This document shows, in pieces, positions 18,006-27,993 of a DNA stretch of 64,000 nucleotides. The translations under genes were made by a program, and so were the position numbers. Position 1 is the stretch's first letter. Each line of letters opens with the position of its first letter. The notes beneath the pieces were generated by a model. It saw only the letters and a list, made by a program, of their open reading frames with translations, made no database searches and was not told the DNA's origin. Source of the stretch: Candidatus Eiseniibacteriota bacterium (GTDB lineage Bacteria; Eisenbacteria; RBG-16-71-46; CAIMUX01); assembly GCA_016712505.1 (NCBI GenBank), contig JADJQY010000042.1:1-64000 (forward strand), given 5' to 3'.

Positions 18006-20359
18006 TCACCTGACCCAGACCACACGTCGAACTGCCGCATTCTGCCCCTGAGTCATCCGGAGGAAGTAAACTCCGGAACGAAGGGCGCGGCCGGTCGCGT
18101 CGCGCGGACGCCATCCGAACGAACCGCTCGAAAGACCCATTCCCAAGCCCTGCGCACCGGTATCGACCCGACCAACGCGCCGGCCCGCGACGTCGAACAA
18201 CTCGAGGCCGACCGGTGCTGTGGAAGGCAGCTTGTAGCGAATCTCTAGCGAGGTCTCGCTCGCGTACCGCACCTCTAGCTTGATGGATCCCACATCGGCC
18301 GATTCGATGCTCGCGGCCGGCCGCACGCCCCCTCGGGCGTGTAAATGGCGAGCTGCCTGGAGGGCACTCCCCCGACGCTCACGAAGTCGCCGACGATCCA
18401 AAGCTGATTCTCGAGCGCCGCGATTCCGCGCAGATTCCAGGAGAAAGTGAAGGGGAGCGCTTCCCAGGCGTCTCCGCTCCATCTGTACAGGCGCGTCTCT
18501 CGCCCGGCGCCTGTCCCAGCGTACAGAGCGCCATCCATGATCGCGAGACAGGTGACGCGATGTGGAATCGCACCCATCACGTGCCACGCGGATCCATCCC
18601 AGCGAGCCACGTTTTGAACCGGCAAGGCACCGGCTCGAGACAGATTTCCGGCCACCACGAGATCCCCGTCGAACTCCATCAGCACTGACGGCGCATCGCT
18701 GACACCCCCGTCCATCGGCTGCCAAGCTGCTCCATCCCAGCGTGCGATGTTCGAGAGAACCGGCCCGCCGTCATCGGCAAACGTCCCCGCCGCGTACAAG
18801 TCCCCACGATAGGAAGCGAGCTCCGTCACCATCCCTTCGCGGAGCCCGTTCCCAATTCGGATCCAGTTCGCACCATCCCATCGGTAGACACAGCGCGGAA
18901 CCGGCGACTCCACCTCGAAAAACCTGCCTCCGATGTAGTACTCACCCAGGTGGTCGGCGCCTGCGAACGCAACTCCAGGGAACGGACCGGTGAGCGGCTT
19001 GGCAACACCGTGCCGGTAGCCATACAGTCCATCATCGGTCCAACAGAGCAAGGAGCCACGCGCCACGGTGCCTAGCGAGCCTCGCAAAGCAGGTTCTCTG
19101 ATTTCGCGCAGAGTCCCTCCAGTCAAGCTCACGGCCGTTGCCCGGAAGTAACTGCGCTTACCGACCCATCCGAACCTACCCGTGATCAGTGCGTCGCCCT
19201 CGTGGACAAAGACACCAGGCGCGTTCACCTTGAGCCCCAACCCCGATCCAACCGCGAGACCATCCGGGCCCTCGAGAGAACTCGGGGAGTAGCTGTTAAA
19301 GCTCTCCCGCCCCGCCACTCCACCGAAGTACGGTCTACCGCGCCAGAACTCGAAGTTGGCGGACGAGGCCCCACGTCCGGTGTAGACAAACGTCTCTGAC
19401 CCCGAATCCCATCGCACGAGCGCCCCGCCCGGGTCACGCACGTAGAGATCGCCTCCCCACTTGACGAACTGTGAGGACACCTCCTCGAACAGGAGTTCCC
19501 AGTGGCTGCCGGTCCAACGGTAGAGGGTCTGGTCGACCTGCAGGAAGAGGTAGCCGTGATGGCTGGCCAGCGCCTGACTCAATCCGAGGACGGGCGGGTA
19601 TCCGATCGGCGACCAGGTCTCGCCGTCCCATGCAGCAACTCCGCGACAACTGCGACCGTCGACGACATCGAAGTACCCGGCGACGACCAGGCGATGTCCG
19701 TGCTGGGTCACAGCTAGCGGGGTTCCATAGGTTCCGTGCGACCCATCGACTCCCCCGAATTCCCCGGGAACGACGTCCCACGCCTGTCCGTTCCAAATCA
19801 GAATCTGAGCGCCGCCCCCGGCCTTCGAGGCGATGGCGGCTGGCTCCCCGCGAAAGGACGCCAGATCGACTCCGACGACCCCACTCAGGCCCCCGAACGG
19901 TGTCCAGCGGACACCGTCCCAAAGCGCGAACCCTGGGCGCTCGGCTCCGCCAACGTCGAACTGACCGGCGGCTACGAGAGACTTCGGCCCAACCCTGAGA
20001 AGGTCGAGCACTCGCCCGCGGTACGAGAGGCGATCGGGAGGGATCAGGTCTAGTCCTGTTCCGAGGGGTATGAAGCGATCTCCATCCCACGCCGCGACGT
20101 TAGGGACCTGCTGGTCGTCCGCGACCTGGAATCTGCCGGCAAAGATCAGCTGGTCGTCCAGGTCTAAGAGGCTCGTCACCTCTCCGTCGACCCCGGGCGC
20201 GAAGAATCGAGTGTCGAAGCTGCCTTCAGCCCTGACGACCACTGCGCCGCTCGCCCCCCATCCAACCATGAGCAGAGTAAGCAGCCAACGGTAGATCGAC
20301 CCGTGCCAGTTCGCGGCACAGCCATGCCGGCGCTTGCTATGAACGACGAAGGAGAACAT
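18006..20359 (-). CDS. Exported propeller-like repeat protein with FlgD/T9SS-type tail (one frameshift)
   Basis: The ATG at 20359 has GGAGG 5 bases upstream. A signal peptide follows (WLLTLLMVGWGASGAVVV, cut after VRA). The protein, about 785 residues, is built of some fourteen repeats of 40-50 residues centred on WDG: VAAWDGDRFIPLG, FALWDGVRWTPFG, VAAWDGETWSPIG, YRWDGANWIRIG, IARWDGAAWQPM, VARWDGSAWHVMG. This suggests one or two beta-propellers. Near 18330 one G is missing from a run after TPEGG; reading on in the next frame gives VRPAASIESADVG and the tail (YKLPSTAPVGLELFDVAGRR, SGVYFLRMTQGQ, VRRVVWVR). No enzyme motif was seen; a binding or scaffold role on the surface is inferred. An orphan tail lies directly behind its stop. 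Confidence 0.8.
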
Positions 20360-20642
20360 TCGGACCTCCAGTACAACGAGCACGGCGTGACGCCGTTCCA
20401 ACCCCGGTGTTTGGACGAGCGAACACTGACATGGGGGGTATCGGGCAGGCTTGGGGGGGGAGCGACCACTTCAGTCGCCACAGGCCCTCGATGCGTCGAA
20501 GTTGAGGGATGCGAGTCGCGGAGTCTTTGCGGTACCACAGTTCGACCCTTCCCATCCCCGACGAAAGAGACGCTAGGCCTCCGCGCCCGAAGGGTCAAGC
20601 GTGAAGTCGCCCTTCGGCCGAGGGACGATTGCGCTGCACGCA

Positions 20643-20680
20643 GAGCGCCCCCTCGCGTTCTTCGACACGAAGGGGCGCTC
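20643..20680 (-). terminator. Stem-loop behind the glycine-zipper protein gene
   Basis: Nine-base arms GAGCGCCCC and GGGGCGCTC with further pairing inside (TCG/CGA) lie 20 bases beyond the stop codon at 20700. There is no U-tract. The rest of 20360-20699 holds no recognisable gene; it is the leader of the propeller gene and the trailer of this one. Confidence 0.45.
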
Positions 20681-20699
20681 ACGCTGGCTGAAGGACGAA

Positions 20700-21878
20700 C
20701 TAGGCCTTCAGGTTCCGGATGATCGAGAGGCTGGTGTCGTTGAGCGACTTCAGCATCTGCGTCATGGTCTGGAACATCTGGTTGCGGCGCTCGACCATCT
20801 GCTGAAGCTGGGACTGCAGGAGCTGGAGGTTCGAGTTCTGGCTACCGTTGCTGGAGCCGGAGCCGCCCGAGCCGCCGCTGGTGGCGTTGCCCAGGGCGCC
20901 GCCGACGGCGCTGCCGGCCGCGGCACCAATCGGGCCGCCGAACACGCCGCCCGCGATGCTGCCGATCGTTCCGAAGAGTCCGCCACCCGAGTCGCCCTTC
21001 GCGCCCTGGCCTTCCTGCTTCTGCTTGGCCATCTCGGACTCGATCTTCTTCATCTGGTCTTCGATCTGCTTGTCGATGTGCTTGCCCAGCTTGTCCATGA
21101 GGAGCAGGAGCTTGTCCTCGAGGGAGCCCGGGCCGCTCATGATGTCGCTCGCGCCCGAGGCGCCGGTGTCACTCGCCGCACCGCCGGTGCCGCCGGCCGC
21201 GCTGCCGCCATTGGCGCCACCGTTGCCGTTCAGCAGATTCTGGATCGCGGTGCCCATCGCGCCCGTCAGGGAGCCCAGGGGATTCCAGGGGAAGGTCGGA
21301 GCACCACCCGCCGGGAAGCTCGGGCAGAACGGAACCGCGGGGAGGAACGGACCGGGGATGTTCGGGAAGAGGTTCGCCTTGCCGTCGACCCGGCCGTCGC
21401 GCATGTCACGCCAGACCTCGGTCAAGCCGTTGTAGGTGCGGCCGTGGAACAACCACTGGTCGTTCTTCAACTGGATCGGCTTGCTAAAGGAGCCACAGTA
21501 CTGGCGACCGGTGATCCGTCCCTGGCACTGGAAGGGACCGACGTTGTAGTTGTACTTCTGGCCGATGTACGCGTCCCGGGCGACAGTCCGCTGGAAGGAG
21601 GGGTAGGTATTGGCATAACGATGAAGATGGGCACCGCCACAGATGCAGCGAGGAATAAAGCCGCGACCGAAGGCGCGACCGCTGCGACCGGAGATGGCAC
21701 GGTCCAGGGCGCTGGTCGGAAGTCCGCTCTGCAGATCAACCAGGTTGCGGGCAACTCCACCGAGATCACCGCGACGGGCATCGATCAGGGCGCCGATGGC
21801 ATCGCCAAAGCTGTCGGGAAGACCGAGAGAGTCGAGCATGCGGTTGACGTTGGTTCCGGTCGAGTTCACGAAGGACAT
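20700..21878 (-). CDS. Unrecognised protein with Cys/His-rich region, glycine zipper and C-terminal coiled coil
   Basis: The ATG at 21878 has a strong ribosome site (AAGGAG, 6 bases). There is no signal peptide in the 392 residues. Order: an amphipathic N-terminus (NVNRMLDSLGLPDSFGDAIG); a region with spaced Cys and His (FIPRCICGGAHLHRYANTYP, FQCQGRITGRQYCGSFSK); a Pro/Phe-rich linker (FPNIPGPFLPAVPFCPSFPA); a Gly/Ala/Ser-rich stretch; a charged helix (LEDKLLLLMDKLGKHIDKQI, EDQMKKIESEMAKQKQ); a glycine zipper (GLFGTIGSIAGGVFGGPIGA, AAGSAVGGALGNA); and a Gln/Met-rich helix at the end (LQLLQSQLQQMVERRNQMFQ). The family is unknown to me. Helix, glycine zipper and coiled coil without a signal peptide recall translocator, pore-forming or self-assembling proteins exported by dedicated systems, but this is inference. 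The gene is intact, stands alone, and is divergent from the efflux operon. Confidence 0.8.
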   Translation of the reverse strand: MSFVNSTGTNVNRMLDSLGLPDSFGDAIGALIDARRGDLGGVARNLVDLQSGLPTSALDRAISGRSGRAFGRGFIPRCICGGAHLHRYANTYPSFQRTVARDAYIGQKYNYNVGPFQCQGRITGRQYCGSFSKPIQLKNDQWLFHGRTYNGLTEVWRDMRDGRVDGKANLFPNIPGPFLPAVPFCPSFPAGGAPTFPWNPLGSLTGAMGTAIQNLLNGNGGANGGSAAGGTGGAASDTGASGASDIMSGPGSLEDKLLLLMDKLGKHIDKQIEDQMKKIESEMAKQKQEGQGAKGDSGGGLFGTIGSIAGGVFGGPIGAAAGSAVGGALGNATSGGSGGSGSSNGSQNSNLQLLQSQLQQMVERRNQMFQTMTQMLKSLNDTSLSIIRNLKA

Positions 21879-22031
21879 TTGAGTCTCCTTGTTCCTGCCT
21901 GGCCTGTGGCCTTGGCCTTGGTTCTCCGCTGCGCCACCCCTCTGGCGGCGCCGACGTCAACTTATCGAGGCCGATCGGCTCCGGTTGCGCATCTCGGCTG
22001 AATTTATGGAACTTCGCAACTCAATGATAAG

Positions 22032-22051
22032 TATTGGGTTACCGCCCAATA
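22032..22051. promoter_or_regulatory. Palindrome TATTGGG-N6-CCCAATA in divergent intergenic region
   Basis: Perfect 7-base arms separated by TTACCG lie in the AT-richest part of the 385-base gap (21879-22263) between the glycine-zipper gene and the efflux operon. Size and symmetry fit a dimeric repressor of the TetR or MarR kind, which commonly control efflux operons, but no such regulator gene lies nearby. The rest of the gap holds no supported gene. Confidence 0.45.
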
Positions 22052-22263
22052 GAACCGTGCCGGGAAAGAAAACGGGGGCTACGATCGATTCCCACCCCCA
22101 GGGACCGTCGATCGAGGGACGCGTGCGGGGGAAGGCATCGCTTTCGTCCGGTGCTCTGTGTTTAGATTCCGGGTCAACCACTCGGCGGCGCGGGACTCCC
22201 ATTCTCGTCCGACGGGGCAGAGCGGACTCTTCGCCACTGCGAGTCCGCGCGGGAGGTTTCTCC

Positions 22264-23595
22264 ATACACGCGAATCCGAGTACCGATCGGGGCCTGGCGG
22301 TCGCCGCGCTCCGACAGTCGTTCGTTGCCCTCGCCCTCGCGGCGAGCCTGATCTCCATCGCCGGACCAAGTGCGGCCCTGACCCTCGAGGAAGCGATCGC
22401 TCGCGCGCTGGAACGAAACGAGCAGGTGGGGGCCGCCGAGCGGCGCGCCGACGCCGCGGGGGCGCGGGTGGCCAAGGCGCGCAGCTTCTTCTTTCCGGAT
22501 CTGAACGCCGCCGCAGACTGGACCCGTCGTGAGTTCGAAGGCGGCGCGGACGGCGCCGCGAGCCGCAGCGCTCGGGAGACGCGGGAAGGCCGGCTGTCGG
22601 CGACCCAGACCCTCTTCGAGGCGCAAGCCTGGCCACTCCTCACCGCAGCGCGCCGAAACCGGGATGCAGCACGCTTCGATGCACTCGACGCGCGGAGGCG
22701 CCTGGCCTACGAAACCGCGGAAGCCTACCTGGCGACGCTCAACGCCGAGCGCGTGGCTCGGGCCGCAGGGGAACGGCGGGAACTGGCCAATGAGAGCCTG
22801 GCCGATGCGCGCGCCCGCTTCGAAGCGCAGCTCGTCGGCTCGAACGACGTCACCCGCGGAGAACTCGAGGTCGCCACAGCCGAGCGGGAGTTGATTCGCG
22901 CGGAAGGAGAGGCGCGGACCACGCGCCTGCATCTGGGGTATCTGCTCGACACCACGATCGCCGATTCCCTCGAAGTCCCCTTGTCGCTCCTCGCCGCGGC
23001 CTCCGGGACGACCGAAGCGACCGATCTCACGCGGGCCACGCAGAGCCGCTACGACCTGGCGGCGGAACAGGCCCGGGTCGACGCCCTCCGGGCCTCGGCC
23101 CACGAGCCACTCCTGCGCTATCTCCCCGATCTCGGCGTGACCGGAAGCGCGATCACCACCAAGGAGAGCGACACGCCGCGCGAGGAGGAATGGTCGGTGG
23201 AGGTCGGCGCGCAGTGGAGCCTGTTCGACGGCGGCGAGCGACACGCCGATCGAGCGGAACGCGACGCCCTCGCCGATGCGGCCGAGCTTGAACTTCGCGC
23301 CTCCAATCGCGCTCTCGCGGTCGACGCCGAGGCAGCTCAGGTGCAACTGGAGAGCGAGCAGGCCTCGCTCGCCCGGGCCGCGGTGGCCGTCACCGCTGCG
23401 CGCCGCAACGCGACCGAGACCTCGGAGCTGTACCGCGAGGGACTGGCGCGGGCACTCGAGGTGGTCGACGCGAACGTCCGGCTTTTCGAAGCCGAGGTCG
23501 ATCGCGTGACCGCTCAGCTCGCGCTGGCGCTCGCCTATCTGAGTTATCGGGCCACGCTGGGACTGGACCCCATCATGACGGAGGAACGACCGTGA
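22264..23595 (+). CDS. TolC-family outer membrane efflux protein
   Basis: The frame is open with a signal peptide (SFVALALAASLISIAGPSAA) followed by LTLEEAIARALERNEQVGAA, the standard opening of outer membrane efflux proteins. No ATG, GTG or TTG lies at a sensible place. A GGGAGG precedes an ATA codon at 22264 by about 7 bases, so the start may be a miscalled ATG; this end is uncertain. About 440 residues carry the two long helical repeats of the family (LATLNAERVARAAGERRELA, ARAAVAVTAARRNATETSEL) with EVVDANVRLFEAEVDRVTAQ near the end. The protein forms the trimeric outer membrane channel of a tripartite pump. Its TGA overlaps the GTG of the next gene (GTGA), so the three efflux genes are one operon. 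Confidence 0.85.
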   Translation: MHANPSTDRGLAVAALRQSFVALALAASLISIAGPSAALTLEEAIARALERNEQVGAAERRADAAGARVAKARSFFFPDLNAAADWTRREFEGGADGAASRSARETREGRLSATQTLFEAQAWPLLTAARRNRDAARFDALDARRRLAYETAEAYLATLNAERVARAAGERRELANESLADARARFEAQLVGSNDVTRGELEVATAERELIRAEGEARTTRLHLGYLLDTTIADSLEVPLSLLAAASGTTEATDLTRATQSRYDLAAEQARVDALRASAHEPLLRYLPDLGVTGSAITTKESDTPREEEWSVEVGAQWSLFDGGERHADRAERDALADAAELELRASNRALAVDAEAAQVQLESEQASLARAAVAVTAARRNATETSELYREGLARALEVVDANVRLFEAEVDRVTAQLALALAYLSYRATLGLDPIMTEERP

Positions 23596-24793
23596 GCGAT
23601 CGATGCGACCCGCGCGGCCTGACGAAGCTGGGCTCGACGAAGCTGGGCCTCACGAAGCTGGGCCGGGCAACGCTGGCTCTGACCTGCGCGAGCGCGACCC
23701 TGCTGGCCCCTGGCTCAGCTCGGTCGCCGGCTGCGCGAAAGAGAAGCAGGCCAAGGCGGCGGGGGGCGGGGTCAAGTCGAAGACCGCCTTCCCGGTCGAT
23801 GTGCAGCCGGTGGCGTCGCGGCGGGTCGAGGCGGCGATCACCGCAGTCGGCTCGGTCGACGCTTTCGAGATCGTCCAGGTCACGGCGCGGGTGCCGGGCG
23901 CGATCGAGAAGATGCACTTCAAGGAAGGAGACCAGGTCCGCGAGGGGGATGTCCTGGTCGAGATCGAGCCGGAGCGGTATCGGCTCGCGACCGAGGAGGC
24001 GCGCGCGGCCCTGGAGAAGGCCGAGGCGGCGCTGGCCGAGGCGGAGGCCGGGCTCGCGCGGCGCGAGGGAGCGAACGAGCGGACCACCGGGCTGATTCCG
24101 GGAGAAGAGATCGGCACCTGGCGCACTCGGGTGCGAAGCGAGAAGGCCGAGGTGGCGGCGCGCCGGGCTGCGGTCGAACTCGCCGAGCGGAACCAGCGGG
24201 ACGCGCAGGCCCGCGCGCCCTTCTCCGGCACGATCCAGACGCGGGACGTGCAGACCGGCCGCTATGTCCAGCCGGGAACGCTCCTCACCACGCTGATCCG
24301 CCGCGATCCGCTCCTGCTCCACTTTCAGGTGCCGGAGTCGGACGCCGGTCGGCTCAGTCCCGGACAGACGGCGCGGTTTACCGTGCGGAACAACCCTCGG
24401 GTGTTCGACGCGCGGCTTCAGCATGTCGGTGACGCCGCGGACGCCGCGTCGCGCATGGTCGCGGTCGTGGCGGTGATCGCCGATCCGGATCACAGCGTGC
24501 TCCGCGCCGGCGCGTTCGCCGAGGTCGTGATCCCGGTCGGCGTGGCGATCGACGCGCCGGTCGTTCCGCAGACCGCGGTGCGACCGAGCGAGCGCGGTTT
24601 CCTCTCCTACGTCATCGAGGGCGGCTTGGCCCGGGAGCGGGTGCTGACCCTCGGCCTGCGGACGCCGGAAGGGCTGGTCGAGGTGCGCGAGGGGCTCGCG
24701 CCGGGAGAGAGCCTGGTGGTACGCGGAGGTGAGGCGCTCCGCGACGGCGCCAAGGTCCGGGTTGCCGCGCCGGCCGGAGGAACCCGCGGATGA
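23592..24793 (+). CDS. RND efflux periplasmic adaptor (HlyD/MFP family) lipoprotein, one frameshift
   Basis: A GTG overlaps the stop of the TolC-like gene. The N-terminus carries three near-identical 12-base units (TKLGSTKLGLTKLG) and then a lipoprotein signal ending LLAPWLSSVAGC; one C is missing from the run near 23705, which breaks the frame. The rest is standard: lipoyl/hairpin start (ITAVGSVDAFEIVQVTARVP, IEKMHFKEGDQVREGDVLVE), coiled-coil hairpin (ARAALEKAEAALAEAEAGLA ... AERNQRDAQARAPFSGTIQ), beta-barrel (LLTTLIRRDPLLLHFQVPES) and the membrane-proximal end (AVRPSERGFLSYVIEGGLAR). It joins the inner membrane pump to TolC. Its TGA overlaps the ATG of the pump gene (ATGA). The substrate is not predictable. 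Confidence 0.87.
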
Positions 24794-27700
24794 ACATCAC
24801 CGAGGTCTGCATTCGCAAACCGGTCCTGGCCTGGATGCTGATTGCCGCGACCATCCTCTTCGGGTTGGTGGCCGGACAGCGGATCGGCATCAGCCAGTTC
24901 CCCGACGTCGACTTCCCCACCATCAGCGTCGCGGTCAACTGGGAGGGGGCCGCACCCGAGGTGATCGAGAACGATGTGGTCGAGATCCTCGAAGACGCGC
25001 TGGTGCAGGTCGAAGGAGTCCGTTCGATCACCTCGACCTCGCGCCAGGGATCCGCCAGCCTCACGGTCGAACTCGCCCTTTCACGCGACGTCGATCTCGC
25101 CCTCCAGGACGTGCAGACCCGGATCGCCCAAGCGCAGCAACGGCTCCCGCGTGACATCGACCCGCCGGTCGTCTCGAAGACCAATCCGGAGGATCAGCCG
25201 ATCATGTGGGTCGGGCTCTCGGGACCATTTCCCCGCGCGGTCCTCTCCGACTACGCCCGCTATCGCGTGCGGGAGAAGCTCCAGACCGTCCCGGGGGTCG
25301 GCGAGATCAACATGGGAGGCTACCTCGAGCGGAACATCCGGCTCTGGATCGACTCCAACCGCCTCGACGAGCGCGGCCTGACCGTGACCGAGGTCATCGC
25401 CGCCCTGCAGCGCGAGCATGTCGAGCTGCCGGCCGGACGACTGGAGACCGAGGGACGTGAGGTCAACGTCCGGGTGATGGGCGAGGCGTTCGACCTCGAC
25501 ACCTTCCGCCGGATCGTGGTCGGGGGTTCGGGCGGCGCACCGATCTACCTCGAGGATGTCGCCCTGGTCGAGGACGGCTTCGAGGATGTGCGGCGGATGG
25601 CCCGGGTGAACGGCGAGCCGGCGCAGGGGCTGGGAATCAAGAAGCAGCGCGGCGCCAATGCGGTCGAAGTGGCCCACGGCATCAAGGCCGCGATGGAAGA
25701 GATCCGCAAGGGGCTGCCCGAGGGGATGGAGATCGGCCTCAACTTCGACTCCACCCGTTTCATCGAGGAATCGGTGCACGAGATCCAGCTCGAGCTGGTG
25801 CTGGCGGTCATCCTCACCGCGCTCGTCTGCTGGATGTTCCTCGGCTCGTTCTCCAGCACGCTGAACGTGATCCTGGCCATCCCGATGTCGCTTCTCGGCA
25901 CCGTGGCCGTGATCTACTTCCTCGGTTTCACCTTCAACACCTTCACCCTGCTCGGCATGGCGCTCGCGGTCGGAATCGTGGTCGATGATGCGATCATGGT
26001 GCTGGAGAACATCGTCCGTCACGGCGAGATGGGCAAGGACAAGGTGCGTGCGGCCCGCGAAGGGACGGCGGAGATCGCCTTCGCCGCCCTCGCCGCCACC
26101 ATCGCGGTGGTGGCGATCTTCCTGCCGGTGGTGTTCATGGAAGGGGTGGTCGGGAAGTTCTTCCTCCAGTTCGGCATCACCCTCTGTGTGGCGGTTCTGC
26201 TCTCCTACCTCGAAGCGGTCACCCTCGCCCCGGCCCGCTGCGCGCAGATTCTCAATACCTCCCGGGAAGGACGCGGACGCGTCGGGCGCGCCATGGACTC
26301 CGGCTTCTCCTGGCTCGAAGGGGCCTACACCACGACGCTTCGCCGCGTGCTCAAGCACCCGTACATGATCCTGGGTGGGGCGACCGCGCTCTTCGTCGGA
26401 GCGATCTTCGTCTTCCGGTCGCTTCCGGCGGAGTTCGTGCCGACCCAGGATCAAAGCCGACTCATGATCCGACTGCAGACCGCGGTCGGCTCCGACCTGG
26501 ACGAGACCGATCGCCTCTTCCAGAAGGCCGAGGCGATCGTCAACGCGCGTCCCGAGGTGACCCGCGCCTTCGCCGTGGTCGGCGGCTTCGGCGGCGGGGC
26601 GATCAATAGCGGCGTCTTCTTTGTCACCCTGGTGCCGCCGAATCAGCGCGACCTCGACCACCTCGAGTTCATGGCCCTGGTGCGGAAGGAACTGAACGCC
26701 ATCCCCGGACTGCGCGCGGTGGTACAGGACCTCTCGCAGCAGGGGTTCACCGCGCAGCGCGGGTTCCCGGTGGAGTTCTCGGTGCGGGGATCGGACTGGA
26801 ATCAGCTGGTCGATCTCTCGAGCGACGTCATGCGTGATCTCCAGGCCAGCGGCACGGTGGTCGACCTCGACACCGACTACCAGCTCGGCATGCCCGAACT
26901 ACGCATCCCCCCCGATCGCGCGCGCCGCGCCGACCTCGGCATTCCGGTTCAGGACGTGGCCACCGCGATCAACGCTCTGGTCGGAGGGGTACGCGTCGGC
27001 AAGTACAGCGAAGGGGGCGACGCATCGACACCCGGCTCCGCCTGCTCGCCTCCCAGCGCTCCCGCCCCGAGGATGTCGCGCGCCTGCGTCTTCGCACCGC
27101 GAGCGGCGAGCTGGTGCCCCTCTCCTCCGTGGTGAAGATGGAGGAGCGTCCCGCGCTCCAGGCGATCACCCGGCGCGACCGTGAGCGGGCGATCACCGTC
27201 TTCGCCAACGTGGCCCAGGGGCACTCCCAGCAGGAGGCGCTGGCCAAGGTGGAGGAGCTTTCGAAGGGCATGCCGGTCGGAACCCGGCTGGTACTCGGCG
27301 GGGCCAGCGTCGCTTTCAAGGAATCGATGGGGGGGCTGATCTTCGCCCTCGTCCTCGGAGTGATGGTCGCCTACATGGTCCTGGCCTCGCAGTTCAACTC
27401 CTTCCTCCACCCGATCACGGTGCTCACCGTACTTCCGCTCTCGGTGGCGGGCGCAGCGGCCGGCCTGCTCGTCGCGGGGAAGAGTCTCAACATCTTCAGC
27501 ATGATCGGCCTGCTGCTCCTGATGGGCATCGCGAAGAAGAACTCGATCATCCTGGTCGACTACGCGCAGCAGATGCGGAACCAGGGGAAGTCGGCCTACG
27601 ACGCGATCATGACCGCCGGCCCACGGCGTTTGCGCCCGATCCTCATGACCTCGATCGCAACCCTGATGGCCGCGGTGCCCCCCGCCCTCGGCATCGGTCC

Positions 27701-27887
27701 GGGCTCCGAGATCCGCGCGCCCATGGCGATCGCGGTCATCGGAGGAATGATCGTCGCCACCGCCCTCAGTCTTCTCGTGGTCCCGGCCTTCTTCCTCGTC
27801 TCCGACCGCGCCGCGCAGCGGATGCGCGGTCTGTTCCGCTCCGGGGCGAAGGGGCGCGATGAAGAGAGCGTGGCCCCGCAGAGCTAG
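24790..27887 (+). CDS. RND-family (HAE1-type) efflux pump permease, one frameshift
   Basis: The start overlaps the adaptor stop by ATGA. About 1032 residues are recovered if one C is added near 27025 (GD[R]IDTRLRLLASQR). The first membrane helix is VLAWMLIAATILFGLVAGQR, followed by pore-domain sequence (ISQFPDVDFPTISVAVNWEG). The proton relay is present: Asp-Asp in VGIVVDDAIMVLENI (helix 4) and Lys in LMGIAKKNSIILVDYA (helix 10). The second half repeats the first, as in all RND pumps. The pump exchanges protons for drugs, solvents or metabolites and works with the two preceding gene products. The HAE1 rather than heavy-metal subfamily is judged from overall sequence feel. The frameshift matches the error pattern of the window, so the gene is probably whole. 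Confidence 0.9.
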
Positions 27888-27993
27888 CGGCGGGCGGTTT
27901 TTCAGCAACTCGCCAGGGGTTTCGGGCCGGCGCAATTGCGCTATGCTGCGCCCGCGCGGAGCGTCCTATTCCCCGGAAACTGCAGGAGGACTG

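Noticed and set aside
25081..26661. Minus-strand frame opposite the RND pump
   Set aside because: The pump frame carries the proton-relay residues; the antisense frame is His/Asp/Arg-rich with no motif.
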